From assembly GCA_947495035.1 (NCBI GenBank), contig CANLXI010000017.1, forward strand, positions 1 to 64,000: a stretch of DNA of 64,000 nt. Direction: 5' to 3'. This document shows positions 6,817 to 18,625 of the stretch, piece after piece (the first letter of the stretch is position 1; the number at the start of each line of letters is the position of its first letter). The notes under the pieces were generated by a model, which saw only the letters and a list, made by a program, of their open reading frames with translations, was not told the DNA's origin and made no database searches. This DNA comes from an uncultured Granulosicoccus sp. (lineage in GTDB: Bacteria; Pseudomonadota; Gammaproteobacteria; Granulosicoccales; Granulosicoccaceae). A program made the translations under genes and the position numbers.

Positions 6817-8496
6817 ATGTCAGAATCTTTTGCGGAGCTCTTCGAAGAGAGTATCTCCAACGCCCAGATGAAAGTCGGTTCCATTCTCACTGGAACAGTT
6901 GTCGACATCACGGGCGATTACGTCATCGTCAATGCCGGACTCAAATCCGAAGGCGCAGTGCCTATTGAAGAGTTCGAAGACGAAAATGGCGAAACCGATG
7001 TCAAGATCGGTGACAGCGTTGAAGTTGCACTCGATTCCGTCGAAGACGGTTTCGGAGAAACCAAGCTTTCTCGCGAAAAGGCACGTCGTGCTCGCTCCTG
7101 GACCGTACTCGAAAGAGCTCAGGAAAACGACGAAATCATCAAGGGCAACATCACTGGGAAGGTCAAGGGCGGCTTTACCGTTGAAGTCTGCGACATCCGC
7201 GCATTCCTGCCGGGTTCACTGGTAGACGTACGTCCGGTACGTGACACCAGCTACCTCGAAGGCAAGGAACTCGAATTCAAGGTCATCAAGCTGGACCAGC
7301 GTCGCAACAACGTCGTCGTTTCACGACGTGCTGTCGTTGAGTCGGAGTACAGCGCAGAGCGCGAGCAACTGCTCGAGAATCTGCAGGAAGGTCAGGAAAT
7401 CATGGGTATCGTCAAGAACCTCACCGACTACGGTGCGTTCCTTGACCTGGGTGGTATCGATGGTCTGCTGCACATCACCGACATGGCGTGGAAGCGCGTC
7501 AAGCATCCTTCCGAGGTTGTGGAAGTCGGTCAGGAAATGCAAGTCAAGGTCCTCAAGTTCGACCGTGAGCGCAACCGCGTATCTCTCGGTCTGAAGCAAC
7601 TGGGTGAAGATCCATGGGTCGATCTGACGCGTCGTTATCCGGAAGGCTCACGCCTGTTCGGCAAGGTCACCAACATCGCTGACTACGGTTGCTTTGTAGA
7701 GATCGAGGAAGGCGTTGAAGGTCTGGTTCACGTCTCCGAAATGGATTGGACCAACCGCAACGTCAACCCGAACAAGGTCGTTGCACTGGGTGACGAAGTC
7801 GAAGTCATGATTCTCGACATCGATCAGGAGCGTCGTCGTATCTCTCTGGGTATCAAGCAATGCAAGCCGAACCCATGGGAAGACTTCTCCGAGTCATTCA
7901 ACAAGGGTGACAAGGTTGCCGGTACCATCAAGTCGATCACTGACTTCGGTATCTTCATCGGTCTGGAAGGTGGCATTGATGGCCTCATTCACCTGTCCGA
8001 TCTTTCCTGGAACGAGACTGGCGAAGAAGCCGTTCACAACTACAAGAAGGGTGACGAGATCGAAGCGGTTGTACTGGCCGTTGATCCCGAGCGTGAGCGC
8101 ATCTCACTGGGTGTGAAGCAGATCGATCGTGACCCATTCGGTCAGTTCGTCGCTGATAGCCCGAAGGGCAGTATCGTCAAGGGTACGGTCAAGGAAGTGG
8201 ATACCAAGCATGCCATCATCGATCTGGGTGACGGTGTTGAAGGTGTACTGCGTGCTTCCGAGATCTCTCGTGAACGTGTCGAAGATGTTCGCCAGCACCT
8301 GAAGGAAGGTGAGGAAATCGAAGCGAAGTTCATCGGTACCGATCGCAAGTCACGCATGCTGAGCCTGTCCATCAAGGCGAAGGACTATGCCGATGAAGCA
8401 GAGGCCATGAGCGACTACAATGAGTCTGCTTCAGAGCCTGCCGGCACGACGCTGGGCGATCTGTTGAAAGAGCAGCTGGGCAACCTGGACAAGTAG
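6817..8496 (+). CDS. rpsA: 30S ribosomal protein S1
   Basis: The protein has 559 residues with six S1/OB RNA-binding domains in tandem, the standard gammaproteobacterial form (E. coli 557). The first two domains are degenerate and bind the ribosome; domains 3-6 carry the clear [33 protein letters not shown] and [17 protein letters not shown] cores and bind mRNA. S1 helps the 30S subunit load structured or weak-Shine-Dalgarno messages. A 186-bp leader with a terminator-like hairpin precedes it; S1 is known to control its own translation in E. coli through its leader. ihfB follows. Confidence 0.98.
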   Translation: MSESFAELFEESISNAQMKVGSILTGTVVDITGDYVIVNAGLKSEGAVPIEEFEDENGETDVKIGDSVEVALDSVEDGFGETKLSREKARRARSWTVLERAQENDEIIKGNITGKVKGGFTVEVCDIRAFLPGSLVDVRPVRDTSYLEGKELEFKVIKLDQRRNNVVVSRRAVVESEYSAEREQLLENLQEGQEIMGIVKNLTDYGAFLDLGGIDGLLHITDMAWKRVKHPSEVVEVGQEMQVKVLKFDRERNRVSLGLKQLGEDPWVDLTRRYPEGSRLFGKVTNIADYGCFVEIEEGVEGLVHVSEMDWTNRNVNPNKVVALGDEVEVMILDIDQERRRISLGIKQCKPNPWEDFSESFNKGDKVAGTIKSITDFGIFIGLEGGIDGLIHLSDLSWNETGEEAVHNYKKGDEIEAVVLAVDPERERISLGVKQIDRDPFGQFVADSPKGSIVKGTVKEVDTKHAIIDLGDGVEGVLRASEISRERVEDVRQHLKEGEEIEAKFIGTDRKSRMLSLSIKAKDYADEAEAMSDYNESASEPAGTTLGDLLKEQLGNLDK

Positions 8497-8537
8497 TTCT
8501 GACAGGCCTATACCCTTTGTTCTGAAGTCGCCTGTTC

Positions 8538-8567
8538 CGGACAGCTCCCTTGACGGAGCTGTTCGGG
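8538..8567 (+). terminator. 12-bp stem hairpin after rpsA
   Basis: CCGGACAGCTCC pairs with GGAGCTGTTCGG (one G-T pair) around a CTTGAC loop, 41 bp after the rpsA stop. No T-run follows, so it may be a processing or stabilising 3' structure or a weak terminator between rpsA and ihfB. Confidence 0.5.
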
Positions 8568-8662
8568 GCGGGCACTCTTCGTTTGGAACAGTGGAAACCG
8601 CATTTCATTGCATCGTCATTGCATACAAGAACGCTGAGAACGGACGTGACAACAGGTGAGAA

Positions 8663-9025
8663 ATGAGCGAACGTTCCCGCACTGATAACAGTTTGACCAA
8701 ATCGGATCTCATCGAATCCCTGGCGCGCAATCAGGGTCATCTCGCGCCAAAGGACGTCGAGCTTGCCGTGAAGAGTCTTCTCGAGAAGATGAGTCAGGAG
8801 CTGGCCAGCGGCGAACGTATCGAGATTCGTGGCTTTGGCAGTTTTTCACTGCACTTTCGTGAAGCCAGAATGGGACGCAACCCCAAGTCAGGGGATGCCG
8901 TGGCACTACGAGGCAAGCATGTGCCTCACTTCAAGCCCGGCAAGGAATTGCGAGAGCGTGTCAATAACGGCACGGGTGGCGTCAACGAGACGTCCGAGTC
9001 CTGCCAGGATGATGAACACGACTGA
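8663..9025 (+). CDS. ihfB: Integration host factor, beta subunit
   Basis: The product has 120 residues and the HU/IHF fold: two N-terminal helices ([16 protein letters not shown]), then the beta arms with [26 protein letters not shown]. The Pro in NPKSG is the tip residue that wedges into bent DNA. With IhfA it makes sharp bends at specific sites and shapes promoters and recombination complexes. The position directly after rpsA identifies IhfB rather than HU. It has a few extra N-terminal residues and about 20 extra acidic C-terminal residues compared with E. coli (94). A good ribosome site (AGGTGAG) precedes ATG 8663. Confidence 0.95.
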   Translation: MSERSRTDNSLTKSDLIESLARNQGHLAPKDVELAVKSLLEKMSQELASGERIEIRGFGSFSLHFREARMGRNPKSGDAVALRGKHVPHFKPGKELRERVNNGTGGVNETSESCQDDEHD

Positions 9026-9138
9026 AGGTGACAGTCGCTGCAAGTGCAAGCGACCTCCCGCAAGTCATGTCCTGATTCTGTTGCACGGCCAACCATGGCA
9101 ACATCGTCCGGGCGATACTGAGAGTCGGCTGACATACC

Positions 9139-10308
9139 GTGTTCATTCCTGATCTGTTGTGGCTACTGCTGCCCGTTGCAGCGATGGCTGGCTGGTTTGC
9201 CGCCAAACGCAATGACGCTCGCAGACCCGACGCCTTCTGGGATTACACCAAGCACTTTCACCAGGATCTGAACGTGTTGCTCTCGGAGCAACCGGACAAG
9301 ACCCCCGAATTGTTCGAAGCCCTCTCGGGCACCAGTCGGGATACGGCCGAAACCCATATTGCGCTGGGAAATCATTATCGCCGGCGTGGCGATATGGAGC
9401 GAGCCGTATTGCTGCACCAGAGTGTCATCGACAAGGTGGAACTGCACGCCGATATTCGGGATACGGCGCGTGTCGAGCTGGCTCGAGACTATCGATCGGC
9501 CGGCCTGCTGGATCGTTCCGAACAGGTGCTGCACGAATTGCTCGAGTCCGAGCACCGACGAGACGATGCCTACGAAAGCCTGTTGCAGTTGCATGAGCAG
9601 GAGGCGGACTGGCAGCAGGCGATAACGGTGGCCATCGAGTTCGATCGCTCTACCGAACGCAAGCTGGGGCCGAGAATTGCGCACTACTACTGTGAACTGG
9701 CCGCGCAGTCTGAAAAGCTGGGTGAGCGCGACGAGGCCACGGAGCGCCTGTTGCAGGCGGTCCGTCATCATCCCGGTTGCGCACGTGCGCTGATGATGCA
9801 GGCTTCGCTGGCGTTGGCAAGCGGTGACTATGATCGGTCTTTGGAGCTTTACGATCAGGTGGAATCGTTGCGTTCCGAGTTGATGCCCGAGATCATCGAC
9901 TCGCGCTTTCAGGCATTCAAGGCGGCCGGTGATCAGGAGCGACTGCTGAGTTTCGTCAAGCGCATTCGCGAACAGCGGAATGCCTATTCGGTCATCAGAA
10001 GCACGCGCCAGATCATTGCCGAATTGCACAGCGATGCACTGGCGGATCGCTTCTTCAAGGAGCAGATTCTGCGACGCCCTTCATTGAAGGGATTGCGCGA
10101 CTGGGCGCACGATCAGGTCGAGCTGAGCAAGCCCGGTGAGCGAGACAAGGTCCGGGTGATATGTAACTTGCTGGATCAGGTGATTGAAGATAAACCGGTT
10201 TATCGCTGCAATTCCTGCGGATTTCAGGGTAACGTGATGCACTGGCGTTGCCCCGGTTGTGGACGTTGGGACAGCGTATCAACCATCATCGGCGTGGAAG
10301 GCGAATGA
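9139..10308 (+). CDS. lapB: LPS assembly regulator LapB (YciM), TPR protein
   Basis: A 389-residue protein starting at GTG 9139. A single membrane segment at residues 3-21 anchors it in the inner membrane facing the cytoplasm. A long array of TPR helices follows, and the end carries a rubredoxin-like zinc site, CNSCGF and CPGCGRW. LapB directs FtsH to degrade LpxC and so balances LPS with phospholipid synthesis. It usually follows lapA; here only 113 non-coding bases separate it from ihfB and no lapA-like frame is seen. Its stop overlaps the pyrF start by 4 bp (ATGA). Confidence 0.95.
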   Translation: MFIPDLLWLLLPVAAMAGWFAAKRNDARRPDAFWDYTKHFHQDLNVLLSEQPDKTPELFEALSGTSRDTAETHIALGNHYRRRGDMERAVLLHQSVIDKVELHADIRDTARVELARDYRSAGLLDRSEQVLHELLESEHRRDDAYESLLQLHEQEADWQQAITVAIEFDRSTERKLGPRIAHYYCELAAQSEKLGERDEATERLLQAVRHHPGCARALMMQASLALASGDYDRSLELYDQVESLRSELMPEIIDSRFQAFKAAGDQERLLSFVKRIREQRNAYSVIRSTRQIIAELHSDALADRFFKEQILRRPSLKGLRDWAHDQVELSKPGERDKVRVICNLLDQVIEDKPVYRCNSCGFQGNVMHWRCPGCGRWDSVSTIIGVEGE

Positions 10309-11105
10309 ACAGAATAATCACGGCACTGGATTTCAATGAACCGGGCAAGGCGCGCGCACTCGTGGAGCGACTGGACCCTTCGCTGACGCGTCTCAAGATC
10401 GGCAATCAGCTCTATACGCTGGCAGGGCCTGCCTTGGTGGAAGAGTGCCAGAAGGCCGGATTCGATGTGTTCCTGGACCTGAAATACCACGACATTCCGA
10501 ATACGGTCGCCAGTGCCGTTGAAGCGGCAGCCGGCATGGGTGTCTGGATGGTCAATGTGCACGCCAGTGGCGGCCCGGCGATGCTGGAGGCGGCGCGCAA
10601 TGCGGTCAGGCAATTCGATCGCAGTGCCGAGCAGGGTGGCGGGACTCGCCTGATTGCCGTCACGGTGCTGACCAGTCTGGACCGCGGCGAACTGGCCAGT
10701 GTCGGGCTGGATGTCGAGCCCGTCGATCAGGTCAGTCGGCTGGCAACACTGGCGCGTCAGGCCGGTCTGGATGGCGTTGTCTGTTCGCCTCACGAGGTCG
10801 CGCAGATTCGGGCGATTGCCAGGAACAACTTTCTGACCGTGACACCCGGGGTGCGGCCCGATCAGGCCTCCAGTGCCCCTGTCGGCAATATCTCCAGTCA
10901 CGGTGGACGACCCGATGACCAGCGACGCACGCTCACTCCGTTTGACGCCATTCTCGGCGGCAGTGACTATCTGGTGATTGGCAGACCGATCACTCAGGCG
11001 AAGTCGCCGGTGGATGTGTTACACGCCTTGAATGCAGAAGTGCAGATCGCCGCTTCACAACTGACAGCCACAACGCCGCCAAGCACGGCAGACATCGATG
11101 CATGA
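10305..11105 (+). CDS. pyrF: Orotidine 5'-phosphate decarboxylase
   Basis: A 266-residue TIM-barrel enzyme that decarboxylates OMP to UMP, the last step of pyrimidine synthesis. ATG 10305 overlaps the lapB stop and gives MNRIITALDF, the family start; a longer in-frame version upstream would overlap lapB by about 60 bp. DLKYHDIPNTV holds the catalytic Asp-Lys-Asp set, and VTPGVRP is the phosphate-binding loop. Its stop overlaps the next gene by 4 bp, so lapB-pyrF-phosphoribosyltransferase are likely translated together. Confidence 0.97.
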   Translation: MNRIITALDFNEPGKARALVERLDPSLTRLKIGNQLYTLAGPALVEECQKAGFDVFLDLKYHDIPNTVASAVEAAAGMGVWMVNVHASGGPAMLEAARNAVRQFDRSAEQGGGTRLIAVTVLTSLDRGELASVGLDVEPVDQVSRLATLARQAGLDGVVCSPHEVAQIRAIARNNFLTVTPGVRPDQASSAPVGNISSHGGRPDDQRRTLTPFDAILGGSDYLVIGRPITQAKSPVDVLHALNAEVQIAASQLTATTPPSTADIDA

Positions 11106-11704
11106 GTACTGATCAAAAAGTCTATATTTCTGCCCAGCAGTTGCTGGAAGACTCACTGGAGCTGGGACGGCAGATTCTGGCCAGTGACTTCCGGCCGAAC
11201 TTCATCGTGGGTGTCTGGCGAGGTGGTACACCTGTTGGCATCATGGTGCAGGAACTGCTGGATTTCTATGGGGTGCATACCGACCATATCTCCATTCGCA
11301 CCTCCAGTTATGCGGGAATCAACAAGCGCGACAGCAAGGTTCGTGTGCATGGTTTGAGCTATCTGACCCAGAAGATGAATGCCGAAGATTCTCTGCTGAT
11401 CGTCGATGATGTGTTCGATACCGGTCTGAGCGTCAAGAGTATTCTCGACAAGATGCGAGTGCGGTCGCGCAAGAACCTGCCGCATGACATTCGTGTGGCT
11501 ACTGCGTACTTCAAGCCGGGCAAGAACAGGACGGACTTCGAACCGGACTTCTGCGCCCACAAGACTGAAGACTGGCTGATCTTTCCCCACGAGATGGATG
11601 GCCTGTCGCTGGATGAAATCAAGGCCAACAAGCCGCATCTGTTGCCGGTCATGAAATCGCTGGAGGGCATCATGGAACCGGTCAAGTTGCGCAAGGGCGA
11701 TTGA
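11102..11704 (+). CDS. Phosphoribosyltransferase, hypoxanthine/xanthine type
   Basis: A 200-residue type I phosphoribosyltransferase. SLLIVDDVFDTGLS is the PRPP-binding signature (two acidic residues, then the Thr-Gly loop), and VGVWRGGTPVG is the loop that holds pyrophosphate. The family moves ribose phosphate from PRPP to a purine base in salvage. The sequence fits the hypoxanthine or xanthine-guanine branch but I cannot tell which base is used. It overlaps pyrF by 4 bp, a nucleotide-metabolism pairing. Confidence 0.82.
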   Translation: MSTDQKVYISAQQLLEDSLELGRQILASDFRPNFIVGVWRGGTPVGIMVQELLDFYGVHTDHISIRTSSYAGINKRDSKVRVHGLSYLTQKMNAEDSLLIVDDVFDTGLSVKSILDKMRVRSRKNLPHDIRVATAYFKPGKNRTDFEPDFCAHKTEDWLIFPHEMDGLSLDEIKANKPHLLPVMKSLEGIMEPVKLRKGD

Positions 11705-11762
11705 CCGCGATCGTTGCATCCATCATGGTGTTGAAGGATGATTAAAAAAATTCGTCCGAAGC

Positions 11763-11791
11763 TTGTCGTGGAGGCATAAACTGCCTACACT
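11763..11791 (+). promoter_or_regulatory. Sigma-70-type promoter for tRNA-Leu
   Basis: TTGTCG at 11763-11768, a 17-bp spacer and TACACT at 11786-11791 lie 11 bp before the tRNA-Leu 5' end. The -35 matches 4 of 6 and the -10 matches 4 of 6 consensus bases, with ideal spacing. Confidence 0.6.
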
Positions 11792-11802
11792 TCGCATGCG
11801 CT

Positions 11803-11889
11803 GCCGGAGTGGTGGAATTGGTAGACACGCCGGATTCAAAATCCGGTTCTGGAAACAGAGTGCGAGTTCAAGTCTCGCCTCCGGCACCA
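11803..11889 (+). tRNA. tRNA-Leu (anticodon CAA)
   Basis: An 87-base class II tRNA with encoded CCA. The acceptor arm GCCGGAG pairs with CTCCGGC. The anticodon loop TTCAAAA carries CAA, reading UUG. A variable arm follows, and the T arm has the GTTCAAGTC loop. A promoter is just upstream. No terminator separates it from queA, 51 bp downstream. Confidence 0.97.
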
Positions 11890-11940
11890 AGCGCTCGGCT
11901 CCGGCCTTATTCCACCTTATCCCCCCAAGAAAGACCATCC

Positions 11941-14336
<2,396 letters not shown>

Positions 14337-14423
14337 ATACCGGTCGCGGAAACCACCGGTTGATGCTGTGGTCTATGGCATAATTGCGCGTTACTTTCCG
14401 CCGTCACTTCAAGAGTCGTTTAC

Positions 14424-14750
14424 ATGGATTTCTTTATCAGTAATGCATATGCCCAGGGCGCTGGCGCTCCGGGTGGGTCCCTGATGGGCATTCTGCCGCT
14501 GCTGCTCATGCTGCCGGTGTTCTACTTCCTCATGATCCGCCCACAGCAAAAGCGCATGAAGGAACACAAGGCCATGGTCGCAGCCTTGAAAAAGGGTGAC
14601 GAAGTCGTTACCAATGGTGGTCTGGGTGGCACCGTTACGAAAGTGGGTGATGCCTACATGTCCATTCGGGTCGCTGAAGGTGTCGAGGTCAATGTGCAGA
14701 AGCATGCCATTGCCGCTCTGTTGCCCTCCGGTACCCTGAAGAATATCTGA
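14424..14750 (+). CDS. yajC: Sec translocon accessory protein YajC
   Basis: A 108-residue single-span inner-membrane protein. The membrane helix covers about residues 20-40 and is followed by MIRPQQKRMKEHKAMVAALKKGD, the YajC signature, and a small C-terminal domain (VVTNGGLGGTV). YajC binds the SecDF complex and may link to AcrB-type pumps. The order tgt-yajC-secD-secF is typical. Confidence 0.96.
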   Translation: MDFFISNAYAQGAGAPGGSLMGILPLLLMLPVFYFLMIRPQQKRMKEHKAMVAALKKGDEVVTNGGLGGTVTKVGDAYMSIRVAEGVEVNVQKHAIAALLPSGTLKNI

Positions 14751-14786
14751 GTTCCACCCCCTTACGTAAAGACCAGCCGCAACAGC

Positions 14787-16604
14787 ATGACCAATACCAA
14801 TCCTCTCTGGAAAACGCTGCTTCTGGCAGTTGTCATGATTATTGGCGTGCTGTTTGCGCTGCCGAACCTGTTTGGCAGTGACCCTGCCGTACAGGTGTCG
14901 GCACGCTCTGCAGAGCTGACCAGTGCCGATGTCAGTCAGTTCGACCGAATCCTTGCCGATGCCGGCTTCACCGATGTGGAAGTTCGCCAGGAAGAGGGGC
15001 GATACCTGGCGCTGTTCAAGAGTGAAGACGATCAGATTCGGGCGCGCGATGAACTGGCAGAGAAGCTGAACAGCAACAATTACATCACCGCGCTGAATCT
15101 GGTGGATGCCAGTCCCGAATGGCTGCGCAGCATTGCACAGCCCATGTTCCTGGGACTGGATCTGCGAGGTGGAGTGCACTTCCTGATGGAAGTGGACATG
15201 GACGCTGCCATCAACACGGCAGAAGAACGCTTCATTCCCGCCTGGAAACGCGAAGTGCGTGAAGCAAAGATTCGGGGCACTTCCATACAACATTCCAAGG
15301 GCGTCCTGAGTGCACGCTTCAGGGACGTGGCCGAACGCGATCAGATGCTGGACGTCTTTCGTGAAGACGGCGTCGATCTCGATTTCGAGACCTCCGAAGA
15401 CGGTGAATACGCCTACATCACGGCCAATCTGACCGAGGTCGCCACGGAGGCCGAACAACGCAGTGCCTTGCAGCAGAACATCGTTACGCTGCGCAACCGA
15501 ATCAATGAGCTTGGTGTCTCCGAGCCAGTCATTCAGCAGCAGGGGCTGGACCGCATCGTCGTGCAGCTGCCAGGGGTGCAGGACACGGCACGCGCCAAGG
15601 ACATTCTGGGCGCCACAGCCACGCTGGAATACCGACTGGTTTCCAGTCGTTCCGATGCCCGGCCTTACACCCGTCGGGACGATGGTTCCACCATCATGCT
15701 GGACCGGGACATCATTGTCACCGGTGACCAGATCAAGGACGCCTCTTCCGGCATCGATCAACAGTCGGGAACACCGGCCGTGTTCGTCAACCTGGACAAT
15801 TCAGGGGCGAGACGCATGCAGGAAGTCACGCAGGATAATGTCGGCAACCCCATGGCGGTGGTCTACATCGAGAACCGCATCGAGAACATCAAGGTCAATG
15901 GCGAGGACGTCAAACGCGTCTCCAAGGTTGAAGAGGTCATCAGCGTCGCAACCATCCGTGATGTTCTGAGTCATCGCTTCCAGACGACTGGTCTGGGCGC
16001 TCAGGAAGCGGCTGACCTGGCGCTGCTGTTGCGCTCAGGTGCCTTGAAGGCGCCCGTACAGATCGTTGAAGAGCGCACGGTAGGCCCCAGCCTGGGCAAG
16101 GACAACATTCGTCAGGGCTTCATGTCCGCAGCGGTCGGCCTTGCCGTGGTCGTGGTCTTCATGGCCGTCTATTACCGGGTTTTCGGCATGATTGCCGGCC
16201 TGGCTCTGGTGACCAATGTCGTGCTGATTGTTGCCGTACTCGGCGCACTGACCGCGACGCTGACGTTGCCGGGCATAGCCGGGATCGTGCTGACCGTGGG
16301 CATGGCGGTAGATGCCAATGTGCTGATCTTCGAACGTATACGAGAGGAACTCAAGGCAGGGCGGGCCATTCAGGCAGCCATTTCTTCCGGTTATGACAAG
16401 GCCTTTTCGACCATCGCCGATGCCAATATCACGACGCTCATCGCTGCCGTGGTGCTGTTCAGTCTGGGCACCGGCCCCATCAAGGGGTTTGCCGTCACGC
16501 TGTGTATCGGCATCCTGACCTCCATGTTCACTGCCATCTTCGGCACTCGTGTACTGGTCAATGCCCTGTACGGTGGCCGACGTCTGACCTCCTTGCCCAT
16601 CTGA
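14787..16604 (+). CDS. secD: Protein translocase subunit SecD
   Basis: A 605-residue, six-span protein that with SecF uses proton motive force to pull proteins through SecYEG. It has an N-terminal helix at about residues 8-28, a large periplasmic part starting after LGLDLRGGVHFLMEVD, and a C-terminal five-helix bundle with GMAVDANVLIFERIREE, which holds the Asp needed for proton flow. Length is near E. coli (615). It is 36 bp after yajC and 105 bp before secF. Confidence 0.97.
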   Translation: MTNTNPLWKTLLLAVVMIIGVLFALPNLFGSDPAVQVSARSAELTSADVSQFDRILADAGFTDVEVRQEEGRYLALFKSEDDQIRARDELAEKLNSNNYITALNLVDASPEWLRSIAQPMFLGLDLRGGVHFLMEVDMDAAINTAEERFIPAWKREVREAKIRGTSIQHSKGVLSARFRDVAERDQMLDVFREDGVDLDFETSEDGEYAYITANLTEVATEAEQRSALQQNIVTLRNRINELGVSEPVIQQQGLDRIVVQLPGVQDTARAKDILGATATLEYRLVSSRSDARPYTRRDDGSTIMLDRDIIVTGDQIKDASSGIDQQSGTPAVFVNLDNSGARRMQEVTQDNVGNPMAVVYIENRIENIKVNGEDVKRVSKVEEVISVATIRDVLSHRFQTTGLGAQEAADLALLLRSGALKAPVQIVEERTVGPSLGKDNIRQGFMSAAVGLAVVVVFMAVYYRVFGMIAGLALVTNVVLIVAVLGALTATLTLPGIAGIVLTVGMAVDANVLIFERIREELKAGRAIQAAISSGYDKAFSTIADANITTLIAAVVLFSLGTGPIKGFAVTLCIGILTSMFTAIFGTRVLVNALYGGRRLTSLPI

Positions 16605-16709
16605 CGATGAACCATCAGCTTCTCTCCAGCACTGGCGGTCCGGTGCTGTCAGCTTGTTCTCCAGTCCTGATCGTTGATCACGGCTTGCGATTGTCCCCGG
16701 GATTTCTTC

Positions 16710-17651
16710 ATGCGTAGTCTGATAAGAGACACCAACTTCGATTTCATGGGCCGCTATCGGCTGTCCCTTATCGTGTCGGGTGTCATGCTGGTTGTGGCGA
16801 TTCTTGCCATTGCCATTCGTGGCTTGAGCCTGGGTGTCGACTTCACCGGTGGTTACACCATCGAGGTGGGCTACGAGCAGGCGCCGGATCTCAACGAGAT
16901 TCGGGCGACTCTGGCGGAAGCGGAATTTCCGGACTCTCAGGTGCAGACCTTCGGCACCAGTACCGATGTGCTGATTCGGATGGCCCCTCCCGAAGAAGGG
17001 GCTGACAGTGCCACGGTCAGCGATGAAGTGCTGCAGGTGCTGTCCGACAACAGCGACTCGACTGTGTCCATGCGCCGAGTGGAATTCGTGGGGCCGCAGG
17101 TGGGTGAAGAGCTGCGAGAAAAGGGTGGACTGGCCATGCTGTCTGCCCTGTTCGGCATCATCGTCTACATCTGGTTCCGCTTCGAGAAGAAGTTTGCAGT
17201 AGGCTCGGTGCTGGCGCTGGTGCACGATGTCATCATCACCGTGGGTGTGTTTGCCTTGTTCCAGATCGAGTTCGATCTGACCATTCTGGCCGCCTTGCTG
17301 GCGGTCATCGGTTATTCACTGAATGACACCATTGTCGTATTCGACCGCATTCGCGAGAACTTCGTGACCCTGCGTACCGGTACACCGACCGAGATCATGA
17401 ACGAATCGATCAATCAGACCCTGTCCAGGACGGTCATCACCTCGGGCACGACGCTCATGGTGCTGGTCTGTCTGTATGCCTTCGGCGGGCAGATCATCAG
17501 CGGATTTGCACTGGCGCTGATCATCGGTATCTTCATCGGCACCTATTCTTCCATTTTCGTGGCCAGTGAAATCGTATTGCAGATGGGTGTCACCAAGGAA
17601 GATCTGATGCCGGTCGAGAAGGAAGGGGCCGATCTGGACGCGATGCCCTGA
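16710..17651 (+). CDS. secF: Protein translocase subunit SecF
   Basis: A 313-residue, six-span partner of SecD. ATG 16710 gives MRSLIRDTNFDFMGRYR, the usual start. GVDFTGGYTIEVGY is the first conserved block; YSLNDTIVVFDRIREN holds the conserved Asp-Thr and the proton-path residues. Its last 109 bases overlap the end of the acyltransferase gene on the opposite strand. Confidence 0.97.
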   Translation: MRSLIRDTNFDFMGRYRLSLIVSGVMLVVAILAIAIRGLSLGVDFTGGYTIEVGYEQAPDLNEIRATLAEAEFPDSQVQTFGTSTDVLIRMAPPEEGADSATVSDEVLQVLSDNSDSTVSMRRVEFVGPQVGEELREKGGLAMLSALFGIIVYIWFRFEKKFAVGSVLALVHDVIITVGVFALFQIEFDLTILAALLAVIGYSLNDTIVVFDRIRENFVTLRTGTPTEIMNESINQTLSRTVITSGTTLMVLVCLYAFGGQIISGFALALIIGIFIGTYSSIFVASEIVLQMGVTKEDLMPVEKEGADLDAMP

Positions 17652-18505
17652 CGGAAAGTGAGGGCTCGGGTCCACTGATGGGCAGGTGCCGTCAGTTTTC
17701 CCAGTTGCAAGGTCATTTCCCGCAGCCGCGCTGCCATCTGTCTGGTTGAGCAGGCCTCTTCGGCATGCATCTGTTGTAGTCGAGCATTCAACAATGGCTC
17801 GCCAATCCGGCACGGTATGCGAGCACCGATCTTGCGCCGTGTTTCGGTGAGAAACAGGGAGCGTCTGACCAGATCGCCCATGTGGCTGGCGGCATGGAAC
17901 AGGCGGCTGTTGTGGCCATGCACGAAGACGGGAAGAATGGTTGCCCCGCTTTTCAGAGCCAGTTTGCAGGCCAGCGGTGTCCAGGGAGCTTCTGCGGGCC
18001 TGGCCAGCGGGTGGGCCGTGATCTCGGCAGAACCGCTCGGAAAGAGAACCACACATCCTCCATTGCGTAAATGCGCAGTCGCCTTGCGGCGAATGTCGAC
18101 ATTCTGCCGTCTGGCCACCGAGCCGTTGTGTTCGGACAGGTCAAGAGGCATGAAATGACTGGCAGAGGGTGGCAGGCCAATGGCGTTCCAGACAATGATG
18201 CGAATGTCGGGTCGCACGGATTCCAGCATCGCGCTGATGGCCAGGCCGTCAACGACACCATAGGGGTGGTTGGCCACGACCAGCAGGGGCCCCTGGGCAG
18301 GAATGTAGGCACGAGGTGCAAACCACACGGTCGGTTTCAGATCGAATGCTGCTGCCGCCCGCCTGAAGAAGGTTTCGTCATTGGCATTATCGACGAAGCG
18401 CTGCCGTACCGCGCTGATGCCGCGACCGCGGCTGAGCCATTCGATGGCTTTCACCAGTCGCTTCTGGCGAGCTGACAGATCGGGACCTGCGTAGCTGAGA
18501 TGCAT
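17543..18505 (-). CDS. PlsC-type 1-acylglycerol-phosphate acyltransferase-like protein
   Basis: A 320-residue protein with the glycerolipid acyltransferase motifs: VVANHPYGVVDGLAI (His80 and Asp86, the catalytic pair) and LFPSGSAE (substrate block), as seen in the OlsA and hemolysin-like branch. Such enzymes acylate lyso-lipids at the inner membrane. The acceptor cannot be told: lysophosphatidic acid, lyso-ornithine lipid or another. The C-terminal 36 residues are coded by DNA that on the other strand codes the end of secF, and have no family motif; they may be a stop-codon run-on. It stands alone between secF and suhB. Confidence 0.8.
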   Translation of the reverse strand: MHLSYAGPDLSARQKRLVKAIEWLSRGRGISAVRQRFVDNANDETFFRRAAAAFDLKPTVWFAPRAYIPAQGPLLVVANHPYGVVDGLAISAMLESVRPDIRIIVWNAIGLPPSASHFMPLDLSEHNGSVARRQNVDIRRKATAHLRNGGCVVLFPSGSAEITAHPLARPAEAPWTPLACKLALKSGATILPVFVHGHNSRLFHAASHMGDLVRRSLFLTETRRKIGARIPCRIGEPLLNARLQQMHAEEACSTRQMAARLREMTLQLGKLTAPAHQWTRALTFRQGIASRSAPSFSTGIRSSLVTPICNTISLATKMEE

Positions 18506-18566
18506 GGAAAGAACCTGAAAAATCTCAGGTTAGTGCCATTGCATGACGTCTGGGTGACGCAAGAAG

Positions 18567-18589
18567 CCGGGCGATACATGTACGCCCGG
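18567..18589 (-). other. Hairpin between suhB and the acyltransferase gene
   Basis: CCGGGCG pairs with CGCCCGG around ATACATGTA, 37 bp after the suhB stop on the minus strand. A second small hairpin (AACCTGA with TCAGGTT, 18512-18531) sits just before the acyltransferase start. There is no T-run, so termination of suhB here is possible but unproven. Confidence 0.45.
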
Positions 18590-18625
18590 GACTCCCTGAT
18601 TGATTGCAGAGAGTGGGGTGGGGTC

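Noticed and set aside
11809..11940. queA start inside tRNA-Leu
   Set aside because: The added residues are tRNA sequence; GTG 11941 is the first reasonable start after the tRNA.
14409..15761. 450-residue minus-strand frame
   Set aside because: Antisense to yajC and secD; no recognisable domain.
16035..17225. 396-residue minus-strand frame
   Set aside because: Antisense to secD and secF; high His and Gln content is a mirror of membrane codons.
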